Assembly (NCBI RefSeq): GCF_029688865.1
Contig: NZ_JARUKV010000005.1
Span: forward strand, 143,592-207,591
Source of the DNA: Natronococcus sp. A-GB7
GTDB taxonomy: Archaea; Halobacteriota; Halobacteria; Halobacteriales; Natrialbaceae
Direction of reading: 5' to 3'
Length of the DNA stretch: 64,000 bases
In this document: positions 26,206 to 35,131 of the stretch, in pieces
How the letters are laid out: every line of letters starts with the position of its first letter
How positions within the stretch are numbered: position 1 is the stretch's first letter
The notes under the pieces: generated by a model
Seen by the model: only the letters and a program-made list of their open reading frames with translations
Databases searched by the model: none
Told to the model about the DNA's origin: nothing
Made by a program: the position numbers and the translations under genes

Positions 26206-27687
26206 TCACCCGTGATCCTCGAGCACCGCCTCGGCCGTCAGTTCGCCGCTGATGAGACACATCGGGACGCCGATTCCTGGGGTCGTATCCCCGCCTACCA
26301 TGTAGAGCCCCTCGACTCGCTTGGCGCGGTGGGGCGGCCGGAAGAGGGCAGTCTGTCGGAGCGTGTGGGCCAGCCCCAGGGCCGTCCCCTCGTAGCTGTT
26401 GTATCGGTCCGCGAAGTCCTCGATACAGAAGCGCTCCTCGAGGACGATCCGGTCCCGGAGGTCGGTGCCGGTGTGGTCGGCGAGGTCGTCGAGGACCAGC
26501 TCCCGGTACTGCTCCCGCTGTTCGGGAGTGTCCTCGAGTCCGGGCGCGATCGGGACGAGCACGAACAGGGCGCTGTGGCCGTCGGGGGCGACGTCGTCGT
26601 CGGTCTCGGAGGGGACACAACAGTAGTAGGCGGGATCGTCGGGCCAGGCTGGGTCCTCGAAGATCTGATCGAAGTGCTCCTCCCAGTCGGTCGGCAAGAC
26701 GAGGGTGTGGTGGGCCAGTTCGTCGACATCGCCCTCGACGCCCAGGTACAGCAGGAACGCGGAGGGGGCGTACGTGCGCGACTCCCAGTAGTCGGCGTCG
26801 TACCCCTGCCGTTCGTCCGGCAGCAGCTCCTGGTCGGTGTGGTTGTAGTCGGCGTTGCTGACGACCAGATCCGGCCGTAGCGGCCCCTCCGGGGTCTCGA
26901 CGAGGAAGGCTCCCTCCCGACCCTTGATCCCGGTCGCGGGGCGGTTCGTCTCGTACTCGACGCCCAGCTCTCGGCCCATCTCGGTGATCCCGTCGATGAC
27001 GCCGCCGATCCCGTCCTCGGGGTACCAGACGCCGAGGTTGAAATCGACGTGGCTCATCAGGTTGTACAGCGCGGGCGTGTTCTTCGGTGACCCACCGAGG
27101 AAGACCAGCGTGTACTGCATGATCTGTTGCAGTTTGGGGTGATCGAAGTAGTCCTCGACGTGGCCCTGCATCGACCCCAGAAGCGAGAGCCCCCGGGCCT
27201 GTCTGGCGACGTCGATATCCAGATAGTCCCGGAGCTTCGAGCGGTCCTCGTAGACGAAGTGCTCCATCCCGACCTCGTAGTTCTCCCGGGATTTCTCGAG
27301 GTAGCGCTCGAGAGCCTCCCCGGCGCCGTCCTCGTAGGACTCGAAGAGCCGCTTGGTGCGCTCGAGATCGGGCGTGACGTCGACCTCGTCCCCGTCTTTG
27401 AAGAAGATCCGGTAGTGGGGGTCGAGGTGGGTCAGCCCGTAGTAGTCGCTCGGTGTCCGATCGAAGTGCTCGAAAAAGCGCTCGAAGACGTCGGGCATCA
27501 GGTACCAGGAGGGCCCCATATCGAACCGGAACCCGTCGCGCTCGAGCCGGCTCGCGCGACCACCGAGCTGTTCGTTCTTCTCGATGACCCGCACGTCGGC
27601 GCCCGCGTCGGCCAGATAGCAGGCCGTCGAGAGGCCGCCGACTCCGGCGCCGATCACGACGACGGACTCTCCGTCAAGCGATTGCAT
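26206..27687 (-). CDS. crtD: CrtI-family carotenoid desaturase (carotenoid 3,4-desaturase CrtD)
   Basis: 493 residues. N-terminal FAD motif VVVIGAGVGGLSTACYLADAG and RASRLERDGFRFDMGPSW, and C-terminal VGGDTTPGIGVPMCLISGE are typical of phytoene desaturase-type flavoproteins. Operon position beside lyeJ and cruF identifies it as the 3,4-desaturase that introduces the extra conjugated bonds of bacterioruberin. An additional CrtI for phytoene to lycopene would be elsewhere, unless this enzyme does both. ATG 27687 is preceded by a TTTATC box about 27 bases upstream, implying a leaderless message. Confidence 0.87.
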   Translation of the reverse strand: MQSLDGESVVVIGAGVGGLSTACYLADAGADVRVIEKNEQLGGRASRLERDGFRFDMGPSWYLMPDVFERFFEHFDRTPSDYYGLTHLDPHYRIFFKDGDEVDVTPDLERTKRLFESYEDGAGEALERYLEKSRENYEVGMEHFVYEDRSKLRDYLDIDVARQARGLSLLGSMQGHVEDYFDHPKLQQIMQYTLVFLGGSPKNTPALYNLMSHVDFNLGVWYPEDGIGGVIDGITEMGRELGVEYETNRPATGIKGREGAFLVETPEGPLRPDLVVSNADYNHTDQELLPDERQGYDADYWESRTYAPSAFLLYLGVEGDVDELAHHTLVLPTDWEEHFDQIFEDPAWPDDPAYYCCVPSETDDDVAPDGHSALFVLVPIAPGLEDTPEQREQYRELVLDDLADHTGTDLRDRIVLEERFCIEDFADRYNSYEGTALGLAHTLRQTALFRPPHRAKRVEGLYMVGGDTTPGIGVPMCLISGELTAEAVLEDHG

Positions 27688-27711
27688 ACGTTCCCTGAAC
27701 GTCGGCGCGGT

Positions 27712-27717
27712 GATAAA
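27712..27717 (-). promoter_or_regulatory. TATA-like box for the crtD-lyeJ-cruF operon
   Basis: TTTATC on the minus strand (complement of GATAAA) centred about 27 bases ahead of ATG 27687, the spacing expected for leaderless haloarchaeal transcripts. Confidence 0.5.
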
Positions 27718-27792
27718 CGTACGTCCTTCCCGCGCGGATTTCCGGACGTCCGCCGTCGATGGGTTCCTGTGGTCCCGGTCCGTACGGCGCCC

Positions 27793-28491
27793 ATGGACGA
27801 ACTGACAGTCGTCGTGACGGGCGGCACCCGCGGGATCGGACGGGCCGCCGCCGAGGCGTTCGCAAGCGAGGGTGCGACCGTCGTCGTCGGCGCTCGAGAC
27901 GGCGACGCGGTTGCAGAGACGGTCGACGACCTCGAGGAGAGCGGGGCGACGGCCGCGGGCGTCCGAACGGACGTCCGCGACGAGTTCGACGTCGAACGGC
28001 TGGTCGAGACCGCCTCGAGAGCCGGATCGAACGGCGGGATCGACGTCGTCGTCGCCGCGGCCGGCGTCTACCACGGCGAGGCCGGCGCGACGCCGACCGA
28101 CGGAGAGTCGTACTCGGCGTTTGACGATCACTGGCGGATCAACGGTCGGGGCGTGTTCGCGACGATCCGGGAGGCGCTGCCGCACCTGAACGGGGGAGCG
28201 CGGATACTCGTCCCGACCGGGGCGGTCGCACGGAAGGGAAAATCGGGGTACGGCTCCTACGCGATCTCGAAGGCGACGGCGGAGGCCGTCGCGCGCGGGT
28301 TCGCGGCCGACACCGACCACGTCGTGGGCTGTCTCGATCCGGGCCAGGTCGAGACCCGGCTCTCGGGTGGGAGTGGGCGGGATCCCGACGACGTCGCGGG
28401 GATGTTCGTCTGGGGCGCGACCGACGCGCCGGCCGACGACCTCGACGGGTCCGTTCTCGGTCTTCGGGAGTGGAAGCAGGCGACGCGGTAG
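27793..28491 (+). CDS. Short-chain dehydrogenase/reductase
   Basis: 232 residues of classical SDR. Cofactor motif TGGTRGIG (residues 10-17), active-site Tyr and Lys in YAISK, and the structural Asn region VVAAAGVYHG. Substrate is unknown. It diverges from crtD across 105 bases and converges with the gene at 28492 with no gap between the stop codons. Confidence 0.86.
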   Translation: MDELTVVVTGGTRGIGRAAAEAFASEGATVVVGARDGDAVAETVDDLEESGATAAGVRTDVRDEFDVERLVETASRAGSNGGIDVVVAAAGVYHGEAGATPTDGESYSAFDDHWRINGRGVFATIREALPHLNGGARILVPTGAVARKGKSGYGSYAISKATAEAVARGFAADTDHVVGCLDPGQVETRLSGGSGRDPDDVAGMFVWGATDAPADDLDGSVLGLREWKQATR

Positions 28492-28791
28492 CTACTCGCC
28501 GTTCTCGTCGTCCCGGGTGTGTTCCCGGCCGAACTCCGACAGCGACTCCCAGCCGAGTTCGTCGCCCAGCATCTCGATCGCCTCGGCGATCGACGCCTGA
28601 TTCTCGAGTTCGCGCTCGCTTCCCGGCCTGTCGACGATCGTCTCCCCGTCGTCGTACTCGCCCTCGAAGACGGCCCGACTCGCCGTGTCGAAAAACATCG
28701 GCGTTCCCTCGGCGGTCGAACCGACGTACTCGACGTCGTCCTCGCTGTGTTCGTCGAACTTCGCCTTCGCACTTCCGTCCCTAATATACAT
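28492..28791 (-). CDS. Conserved haloarchaeal hypothetical protein
   Basis: 99 residues starting MYIRDGSAKAKFDEH. Acidic, no cysteine cluster or catalytic motif; the segment VGSTAEGTPMFFDTASRAVF resembles a small beta domain. ATG 28791 is preferred to an upstream extension, because the extension has atypical composition. It lies 136 bases downstream of the aIF1A gene. Confidence 0.6.
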   Translation of the reverse strand: MYIRDGSAKAKFDEHSEDDVEYVGSTAEGTPMFFDTASRAVFEGEYDDGETIVDRPGSERELENQASIAEAIEMLGDELGWESLSEFGREHTRDDENGE

Positions 28792-28927
28792 ACACGGACA
28801 GCCGTGATCAAACCGTACAACCGTTGGTGTTGCACGAGCAATCCGAGACGGAGCCACCGCTCGAGCCCCGCCGTCGAGAGTCGCGGCGACGCCACTGGGA
28901 GGCGAGGGGAACTCCGCGATGAAAATT

Positions 28928-29212
28928 TCAGTCGATGTGACCTTCGCGGCGAAGCTGATCGGCGTCCTGGCTGGTGTAGCGCCACTCGATGGTCGCCTTC
29001 TCGTCCTGCCAGTCCCAGGGTTCGGCGACGACGATATCGTCTTGCTCGATCCAGGTTCGGTACTTCATTCGTCCCGGAATGCGGCCGAGCCGTTCCTCGC
29101 CGTCGGCACACTGGAGCTGGACGTGGTTGCCCCCGAGGTGTTCGGTCACAACGGCGAATACTTCATCGTCGTTGGGCATACGGAGGTTCCGTCGCCCGGA
29201 GTTTTCTGACAC
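28928..29212 (-). CDS. eif1a: Translation initiation factor aIF1A
   Basis: 94 residues, the OB-fold factor that binds the ribosomal A site during initiation. The conserved [16 protein letters not shown] start, the [19 protein letters not shown] core and the [18 protein letters not shown] segment match archaeal eIF1A. Normal length. It is upstream of the 28492 gene on the same strand. Confidence 0.93.
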   Translation of the reverse strand: MSENSGRRNLRMPNDDEVFAVVTEHLGGNHVQLQCADGEERLGRIPGRMKYRTWIEQDDIVVAEPWDWQDEKATIEWRYTSQDADQLRREGHID

Positions 29213-29275
29213 AGGCTATCTACGACGGCCATACGTTTAAATGATTGGCGAGACGCAGTGCCGTGGGTCCCGATC

Positions 29276-29788
29276 TCACAGCTCCCGCTCGGAATCGGGG
29301 TTCTCGAGGTCCCACAGCAGCTCCGGCAGGAAGGCATCGAGGTTGTCGATCACGACCCGGTCGCTGACGTTTAGCCCCTCGCAGTGGTCGTGGGCCGAGT
29401 CTCGGATGTCGACGTGGAGGTCGCCGTCCTCCCGCCAGACGCCGAGCGGAAACACCGAACACCGGGTCGGTTTCCAGTCCTCCTCGAGGTGCAGCGAACA
29501 CAGCCCGTCCTCTCGGAGGAAGGCACAGGCACAGCCGTCGTCGGCGACGTGGTCGTCGCGATTTTTCTCCTCGCGAGTGACGAACTTCTCGCCGCGAAAG
29601 TCGGTCGTCGTTTCGGTGAGGTTCGCCCGCTTTGCGAGTTCGAGGAGGTCGTCGCCGTACAGCAAGACGCCGTGCTGACAGCACCAGGTGCAGTCGTCGA
29701 CGCACTCGAAGGTCAGCTCGGGGTCGAACTCGACGACGACCTCGCGGTCCGGATAGACCTCGACGCGAGGGGGAGCGTCGGCGCTCAC
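29276..29788 (-). CDS. YkgJ-type zinc/iron-chelating CxxCC protein
   Basis: 170 residues beginning at a GTG (29788). The N-terminal third contains CVDDCTWCCQHG and the middle CACAF, CSLH, TRCSVFPLG and DHCEG, the cysteine pattern of the YkgJ/UPF0153 putative zinc- or iron-chelating family (CxxxCCxxx ... C ... RC...YP). These are thought to bind metal or an Fe-S cluster, but the role is unknown. It starts 41 bases after the double halocyanin gene ends, on the same strand, and is plausibly the third gene of that unit. Confidence 0.72.
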   Translation of the reverse strand: MSADAPPRVEVYPDREVVVEFDPELTFECVDDCTWCCQHGVLLYGDDLLELAKRANLTETTTDFRGEKFVTREEKNRDDHVADDGCACAFLREDGLCSLHLEEDWKPTRCSVFPLGVWREDGDLHVDIRDSAHDHCEGLNVSDRVVIDNLDAFLPELLWDLENPDSEREL

Positions 29789-29829
29789 GTCAGCGGGGAG
29801 GAGTCGAGCGCGGAAGTGTGTTCCCTTCC

Positions 29830-30741
29830 TCACTCGATCTCGATCGCACCGTACATGAAGCCGGCGTGAGGCGAGCAGTAGTACGCCTGGGTTCCCGGTT
29901 CGTCTGCCTGCCACTCGACGGTCGCTCCCTCGCTCGAGATCGTCGAATCGAACACCTCGCCACCGCCGCTCCGGACCTCGATGTCGTCGGTCGACGTGAC
30001 CGTGTGGAAGACGCCGTCGGTGTTGACCCACTCGATCGTCGTCCCCTCGTCGACCGTGACGAACGCGGGGTCGAAGACGAAGTCGGGCTCGCCGTCCTCG
30101 CCCTGGCGGGTCTCGACCGTCACGACGTCCTCGCCAGTCACGTCGACGAACTCCTCGTCGACGGCTTCGTCCTCGTCGTCAGCGTCCTCGTCGTCGGCAT
30201 CCGCATCGTCAGCGTCCTCGTCGACACCTTCGGGATCCTCGTGGATCTCCTCGGCGTCCTCGAACTCCTCGTCGTCGACGTCGCCGACGGCCAGCGTGCC
30301 GATCATGAAGCCGACGTGGGGCTCGCAGTAGTAGTGCTGGAGCCCCTCCTCCTCCGGGGTCCACTCGACGGTATCGCCCTCTGCGGCGAGCTCCTCGTTG
30401 AACTCGCCGCTCTCGGATCGGGTCTCGAGGGAGTCCGTCGACGTGACCGTGTGGAAGACGCCGTCGGTGTTGACCCACCGGACGGTATCGCCGGGCTCGA
30501 GTTCCGCAATCGACGGATCGAAGACGAAGTTCGGCTCGCCGTCCTCGCCCTCGCGGGTCTCGATCTCGACGACGTCCTCGTCGGTTTCCGCGTCATCGGC
30601 TTCCGCGTCGCCGTCGGTTCCTGCGTCCTCGTCGTCGGCTTCCTCGTCGCCGACGCAGCCGGCGAGGGAGGCGAGCCCGACCGCGCCGGCGCTCGCCGCG
30701 CCGACCAACACCCGCCGACGACTCGGTGCTCGGTCGTCCAT
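29830..30741 (-). CDS. Lipoprotein with two halocyanin (blue copper) domains
   Basis: 303 residues. Signal ending in a lipobox (LAGC, Cys29) predicts a lipid-anchored extracellular protein. Two cupredoxin domains of about 110 residues are joined by a 50-residue Asp/Glu linker. Ligands for type 1 copper are present in both: His97, Cys139, His142, Met146 and His246, Cys289, His292, Met296 (contexts GVFHTVTSTD and YYCxPHxGFM). The two domains are very alike (shared REGEDGEPNFVFDP-like start), so they arose by tandem duplication. It is six bases downstream of the His-rich lipoprotein gene. Likely job: electron carrier with two copper sites. Confidence 0.88.
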   Translation of the reverse strand: MDDRAPSRRRVLVGAASAGAVGLASLAGCVGDEEADDEDAGTDGDAEADDAETDEDVVEIETREGEDGEPNFVFDPSIAELEPGDTVRWVNTDGVFHTVTSTDSLETRSESGEFNEELAAEGDTVEWTPEEEGLQHYYCEPHVGFMIGTLAVGDVDDEEFEDAEEIHEDPEGVDEDADDADADDEDADDEDEAVDEEFVDVTGEDVVTVETRQGEDGEPDFVFDPAFVTVDEGTTIEWVNTDGVFHTVTSTDDIEVRSGGGEVFDSTISSEGATVEWQADEPGTQAYYCSPHAGFMYGAIEIE

Positions 30742-30747
30742 CGATCG

Positions 30748-31869
30748 TTACTCCTCGACGGGCGTGGGCATGAACTCCCGATCGATACCGACTTCGACGT
30801 CGCCCCACGGCATCTCGTGGCCGCGGGTCGCGTGGTGGACGAGCCACGTGCCCCACTGCTCGGGGTCCTGGGCGCCGTGGCCGGCCTCCCAGCTGTCGGC
30901 CTCGTGTTTGTGGAAGTGCGTGAACTCGTCCTCCTGGCTGGCGGGAATGTCGTCGCTCGTGAACTGACCGCGGACACCCATTCCGAAGTAGATCAGGTTC
31001 TCGGCTTCCTCGACGGCAGGCTCGTCCCAGTGGAGGAAGATGAACGTCTCCTCGCTGACCCACTTCCAGACGTGTGCGGGCGTGCCGTGTGGAGCGTCGT
31101 CCTGCCCGGTCGTCCAGCTATCGTCGAAGATCTCGAGGAGTTCGTCGCGGTCGTCGTCGTCGAGATCGTCCTCGCCGCCGTCGGGGGCCTCCCAGTCGAC
31201 GTCGTGGCCCTCGCTTCCCTCCTCGGGCGGGGTCGGCATGAATCCGTAGTCGACCTGTGGTTCGATGGGCTCGTCGTGGAACGGGTACTCGATCTCCCGA
31301 ACCGCAATGTGGGTGAGCCAGTACCCCTCGTCGCCGGTTTCGCCGCCGTGGCCACCCTCCCAGCTGTCGGCCGTGTGCTGATGGAAGTGTGTAAACTCCT
31401 CGTCGGGCTGGCTCTCCTCGGTGAACAGTCCCTTCTGCCCGATCGTGATGTAATCGAGCTCCGTCGCCTCCTCCGGGTTCGGCTCGTTGAAATGCAGGCC
31501 GATCAGGTTCTCGTCGCTGACCCACTTCCAGACGTGTCGGGGCGTGTAGCTGCGTCCGTCGCCCTCGACCTCGTGTTGGTCCTCGTTCATCGGCTGATCG
31601 TCGAAGGCGTCGACGAGCGCCTGGATGTCCTCCTCCGAAAGCGATTCACCGGTCGGCGTCTCCTCGAGACTCGCGAGTTCCTCCGCATCCTCCTCTTCTT
31701 CCTCGTCGTCCATCTCGTTGTCATCGACGTCCTCATCATCGCCCTCGTCGTCCATCTCGTCGTCAGCGTCGTCGTCTCCCGCACAGCCGGCGAGTGCGAC
31801 TACCCCTCCAGCACCGAGCGCTCGAATCACACGTCGTCTGTCTATCGGCTCCGATCGGTTGAGCGTCAT
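30748..31869 (-). CDS. Lipoprotein with two copies of a His-rich domain of unknown function
   Basis: 373 residues. A lipobox (LAGC, Cys29) is at the same residue number as in the neighbouring halocyanin. An Asp/Glu-rich linker follows, then two repeats of about 95-110 residues (roughly 112-205 and 256-370). Each repeat starts HVWKWVS, contains FTHFHxHxADSWExGHG (histidines 161, 163, 165 and 308, 310, 312) and ends FMPTPxEE. The histidine cluster and position beside a double halocyanin suggest metal (perhaps copper) or heme binding, but I recognise no named family and no activity should be assumed. A TATA box at 31943-31950 probably drives the operon. Confidence 0.8.
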   Translation of the reverse strand: MTLNRSEPIDRRRVIRALGAGGVVALAGCAGDDDADDEMDDEGDDEDVDDNEMDDEEEEEDAEELASLEETPTGESLSEEDIQALVDAFDDQPMNEDQHEVEGDGRSYTPRHVWKWVSDENLIGLHFNEPNPEEATELDYITIGQKGLFTEESQPDEEFTHFHQHTADSWEGGHGGETGDEGYWLTHIAVREIEYPFHDEPIEPQVDYGFMPTPPEEGSEGHDVDWEAPDGGEDDLDDDDRDELLEIFDDSWTTGQDDAPHGTPAHVWKWVSEETFIFLHWDEPAVEEAENLIYFGMGVRGQFTSDDIPASQEDEFTHFHKHEADSWEAGHGAQDPEQWGTWLVHHATRGHEMPWGDVEVGIDREFMPTPVEE

Positions 31870-31942
31870 ACGTACTCGGCTACGACCGATCGGTCCATGT
31901 CCCTATGCCGGTCGTGCACTTCCGATGCACACTCCGGAACGT

Positions 31943-31950
31943 GTTTTATA
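31943..31950 (-). promoter_or_regulatory. TATA box ahead of the lipoprotein/halocyanin unit
   Basis: On the minus strand TATAAAAC, about 75 bases ahead of ATG 31869; a leader of about 50 nucleotides would result. It is the only AT-rich hexamer in the GC-rich spacer. Confidence 0.5.
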
Positions 31951-32129
31951 GGAGTCTGAGACGCCGTCGCTCGGCCGGTTTCCGGAGCAGCTCAGTCAAC
32001 AACGAGGACGGAAGGACGAGCTGCTCGAGCCGGTGTCTGCCGACGAGCCGGCTCGCGGGGACGCGTCGAGGCTCCGACCCGTTCCGATCTCCGACGCCGA
32101 CGAGACGTGTGGCTCCCCTACGCCGCCGC

Positions 32130-33086
32130 TCACTCGAGGTCGGCGATTCCGGCCAGCTTCTCGCCGGCGGTGACCGACGACTCGCGAGTCAGCGAGTAGA
32201 TCACGCCCGAGGTGGTGGCGGTGACCGACTGGCGCTCCTCGAACGTAGCGGGACAGTACAGCGTCCCGAGTTCGTCTCCCTCGGCGACGCGGTCGCCGAC
32301 CGCCACGTCCGGTGTGGGTTCGAACAGTCCCGATCGGTCGGCACCGACCCGCCCCCCGTCGTCGTACAGCACCGTCTGTGATGGGGGGTCGGGTGGCTCC
32401 GTCCGGAGCGGTCCGAGCTCGCCCAGGACGTTCTCGATACCGTCGGCGCCCCGTCGGGCCGCCTCGTGGTCGACCTGCCGGCTGTTCGAGAGCTCCGGGA
32501 CGATCACCGTCGTTCCCGCCAGCCGCGCGGCCGTTCGCAACGTTCCACGGTACTCCTCGAGCGAACGATCCGGCTTCGGGTCGGTCATGAGGTAGTCGGA
32601 ACCGAACACCGACGCGAGCCGTCGAGAGTCGTGCTCGCCGTTCTGGAAGCGGACGTGCTCGAGCATATCCGCGGTGCCGCTGTGGAGGTCGATAACGACG
32701 TCGGCGGCCTGGATCAGCCCCCAGAGGGAGGTTACCATCCGTTCCTGAAGCGTACCGTCGTCGTTTCCGGGCCACACCCTGTTGAAGTTCGGGTTGACCG
32801 CGTCGACGGCCTGGGGCGTCACGTAGGAGCCGTGATCGAACGCGAGGCTGTTGACCACCGGAACGGCGATCACGGTTCCTGCGAGTTCGGCCTCGAGCAG
32901 CCGCTCGTGGAGCCGACGCAGCGCCGCGGTTCCGTTCAGTTCGATCCCGTGCTGTGCGGCCTGCAGGTACACCGTTGGCCCGGGACCGCCCTCGTAGCGG
33001 TGGACGGTCACCGAGACGTCCGTTCCCGACGGGAGCCGAGCGAGCGGGCGTTCGCTCACCGAGTGGGAGACGGTCTCGTGTTCCAT
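32130..33086 (-). CDS. Succinylglutamate desuccinylase/aspartoacylase family zinc hydrolase
   Basis: 318 residues from ATG 33086. M14-like fold: zinc ligands are expected in AAQHGIELNG (His...Glu) and VIDLHSG (His). The C-terminal 90 residues form a beta barrel like that in the AstE/aspartoacylase group (VAVGDRVAEGDELGTLY, VTATTSGVIYSLTRE). The bacterial enzymes hydrolyse N-acyl amino acids. No arginine-succinyl pathway is nearby, so substrate is uncertain. It diverges from the ridA-like gene at 33208. Confidence 0.83.
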   Translation of the reverse strand: MEHETVSHSVSERPLARLPSGTDVSVTVHRYEGGPGPTVYLQAAQHGIELNGTAALRRLHERLLEAELAGTVIAVPVVNSLAFDHGSYVTPQAVDAVNPNFNRVWPGNDDGTLQERMVTSLWGLIQAADVVIDLHSGTADMLEHVRFQNGEHDSRRLASVFGSDYLMTDPKPDRSLEEYRGTLRTAARLAGTTVIVPELSNSRQVDHEAARRGADGIENVLGELGPLRTEPPDPPSQTVLYDDGGRVGADRSGLFEPTPDVAVGDRVAEGDELGTLYCPATFEERQSVTATTSGVIYSLTRESSVTAGEKLAGIADLE

Positions 33087-33176
33087 ACCCGATGGAGCCA
33101 GCGCCCCCGCTTGTAACTTTGGTCGCGGCGGCCGTTCTCGCCGCTGAACCACCACGCTCGCGGAGCCGGAGCCGAA

Positions 33177-33182
33177 TTTTAA
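33177..33182 (+). promoter_or_regulatory. TATA-like box ahead of the RidA gene
   Basis: TTTTAA centred about 28 bases ahead of the GTG start at 33208. The spacing predicts a leaderless message, which also supports the GTG as the start codon. Confidence 0.5.
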
Positions 33183-33186
33183 GACA

Positions 33187-33206
33187 CCCCGACCAGTATG
33201 TCGGGG
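33187..33206 (+). promoter_or_regulatory. Inverted repeat between TATA box and start of RidA gene
   Basis: Perfect 7-base inverted repeat CCCCGAC-CAGTAT-GTCGGGG between the TATA-like box and the GTG. Position over the transcription start fits an operator for a dimeric repressor; an RNA hairpin is less likely if the message is leaderless. Confidence 0.4.
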
Positions 33207-33207
33207 C

Positions 33208-33588
<381 letters not shown>

Positions 33589-33839
33589 CGCTCTCTCGCA
33601 GCTATTTTCGTCGACGTGTGGCTCACTCGAGAGCCGCGGGTACGGGTTCGTGCGGATCGGGACGCCCCTCGAGACGCATTCTCCGCGCCTCGAGGCGCGA
33701 CGAACAACACGAAACAGAACCTGTTCGGTCCCCAAGAGGATGTGGTTGGAGTCGTCGATCAGCCGACTGCTCGAGACGAAATGGTATCGAAATCGGCCGA
33801 GCGGAGGAGAGGCCGCGGAACGCTCGCTACCGAGTCGCT

Positions 33840-35060
33840 TCAGCGCTCTCGTCGGAGGTAGTCGACGACGGCGGCGGGTTCGGCGTCGAGCCCGCCGCCC
33901 TGGGCGAGCGTCTCGCCCCCGCCGCCGCCTCCGCCGAACTCCGCGGTGACGTCCTCGACGATCCCGCTCGCGTCCGTCTCGCCGGTCGTCGCCGCCACGA
34001 CGAATGCGCTTCCGTCGACGCCCGTCAGCACGATGACGTCGCTGACTCGTCCGACGCTCTCCTGGGCCCGTTCGGACGCGTCGTTCGGACCGATTCCGTC
34101 GACGCCGACGGTGCCGACGACCCACTCCTGGCCGTCCCGCGCGACCGCGTCGTCGGCGAGGGTCTCGAGCCGGTTCTCGAGCAGCCGTTCTCGAAGCCCG
34201 TCGAGCTCGGCCTCCAGTTCGGCGTTGCGTTCGGCGACGGCGCTCGCCCGCTCGGGCAGTTCCTCGACGCTGGTATCGAGGGCCCGCGCGGCCCGCTTCG
34301 TTGCCCGCGTGCGATCAGTCTCGGCCCGGATCGCGGCCGGCCCGACCGCGTACTCGACGCGGACGAGGTCCGCGCCGGGGTTCGAGATATCCAGCACCGC
34401 GATCGGACCGATCTCGATCGTGTTTCGGACGTGGGTGCCGCCACAGGCCGCGATATCCCAGTCCTCGATCTCGACGATCCGAACGGTGTCGGCCCGCTCG
34501 GCCTCAGGAGTGAGGTTGAAGACGATCTCGTCGTCCGCCCTGGCCCGTTCGATGTCCATCTCCCGCCAGGTTACCTGCCGGGAGTCCCAGACCGCCTCGG
34601 CGAGCAGCCGCTCGAGCGAGAGGGCGTCGATCGCCTCGGGCTCGCTCGTCTTAAAATCGATCCGACACTTCTCGGTTCCGATGTCGAACCCGCCGTAGCC
34701 GTGGTCCTCGAGCAGCCGCCTGCCGGCGCCGTACAGCAGGTGACTGGCGGTGTGAGCCCGCATACAGTAGGTGCGAAACTCCTCGTCGATCGAGCCGACG
34801 ACCGACTCGCCGGGTTCGAAGTCGGGGGCCGACGCCAGCGTGTGGACGACCTCGCCGTCACGGGTCTGGACGTCAGTCACCTCGGCGTCCCCGATGGTTC
34901 CCGCGTCGGCCGGCTGGCCGCCGCCCTCGGGGTAGAAGTACGTCTCCTCGAGTCTGACGTCGGTTCCGTCGACTGCTCGTACCCTCGTCTCGAACTCCGT
35001 TACGTAGGGCTCCGCGGCGGCGCGGCTCCCGGTGGCGTCCGGTGTCATCGTCACGAGCAT
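33840..35060 (-). CDS. alaX: Alanyl-tRNA editing protein AlaX (long form, with DHHA1 domain)
   Basis: 406 residues. The AlaX-type editing site is present: HTASH (HxxxH, approximately residues 104-108) and CGGTH (CxxxH, approximately 210-214), the zinc ligands of the AlaRS second additional domain. The C-terminal part is a coiled coil (AVAERNAELEAELDGLRERL) and a DHHA1-like domain with a glycine run (FGGGGGGG). The protein hydrolyses mischarged Ser- or Gly-tRNA(Ala) in trans. The ATG at 35048 is an alternative start, four residues shorter. It diverges from the folCP gene. Confidence 0.88.
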   Translation of the reverse strand: MLVTMTPDATGSRAAAEPYVTEFETRVRAVDGTDVRLEETYFYPEGGGQPADAGTIGDAEVTDVQTRDGEVVHTLASAPDFEPGESVVGSIDEEFRTYCMRAHTASHLLYGAGRRLLEDHGYGGFDIGTEKCRIDFKTSEPEAIDALSLERLLAEAVWDSRQVTWREMDIERARADDEIVFNLTPEAERADTVRIVEIEDWDIAACGGTHVRNTIEIGPIAVLDISNPGADLVRVEYAVGPAAIRAETDRTRATKRAARALDTSVEELPERASAVAERNAELEAELDGLRERLLENRLETLADDAVARDGQEWVVGTVGVDGIGPNDASERAQESVGRVSDVIVLTGVDGSAFVVAATTGETDASGIVEDVTAEFGGGGGGGETLAQGGGLDAEPAAVVDYLRRER

Positions 35061-35131
35061 CGGCGCGCGCAGTCATAACCGTGCGGGGCGGTGTCAGTAC
35101 TTTCATAATGGCGCCCGGCACCACGGTTGGT

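Noticed and set aside
29632..31959. 775-codon + strand frame across the lipoprotein/halocyanin genes
   Set aside because: Opposite strand has lipoboxes, copper ligands and repeats; the + frame is a shadow.
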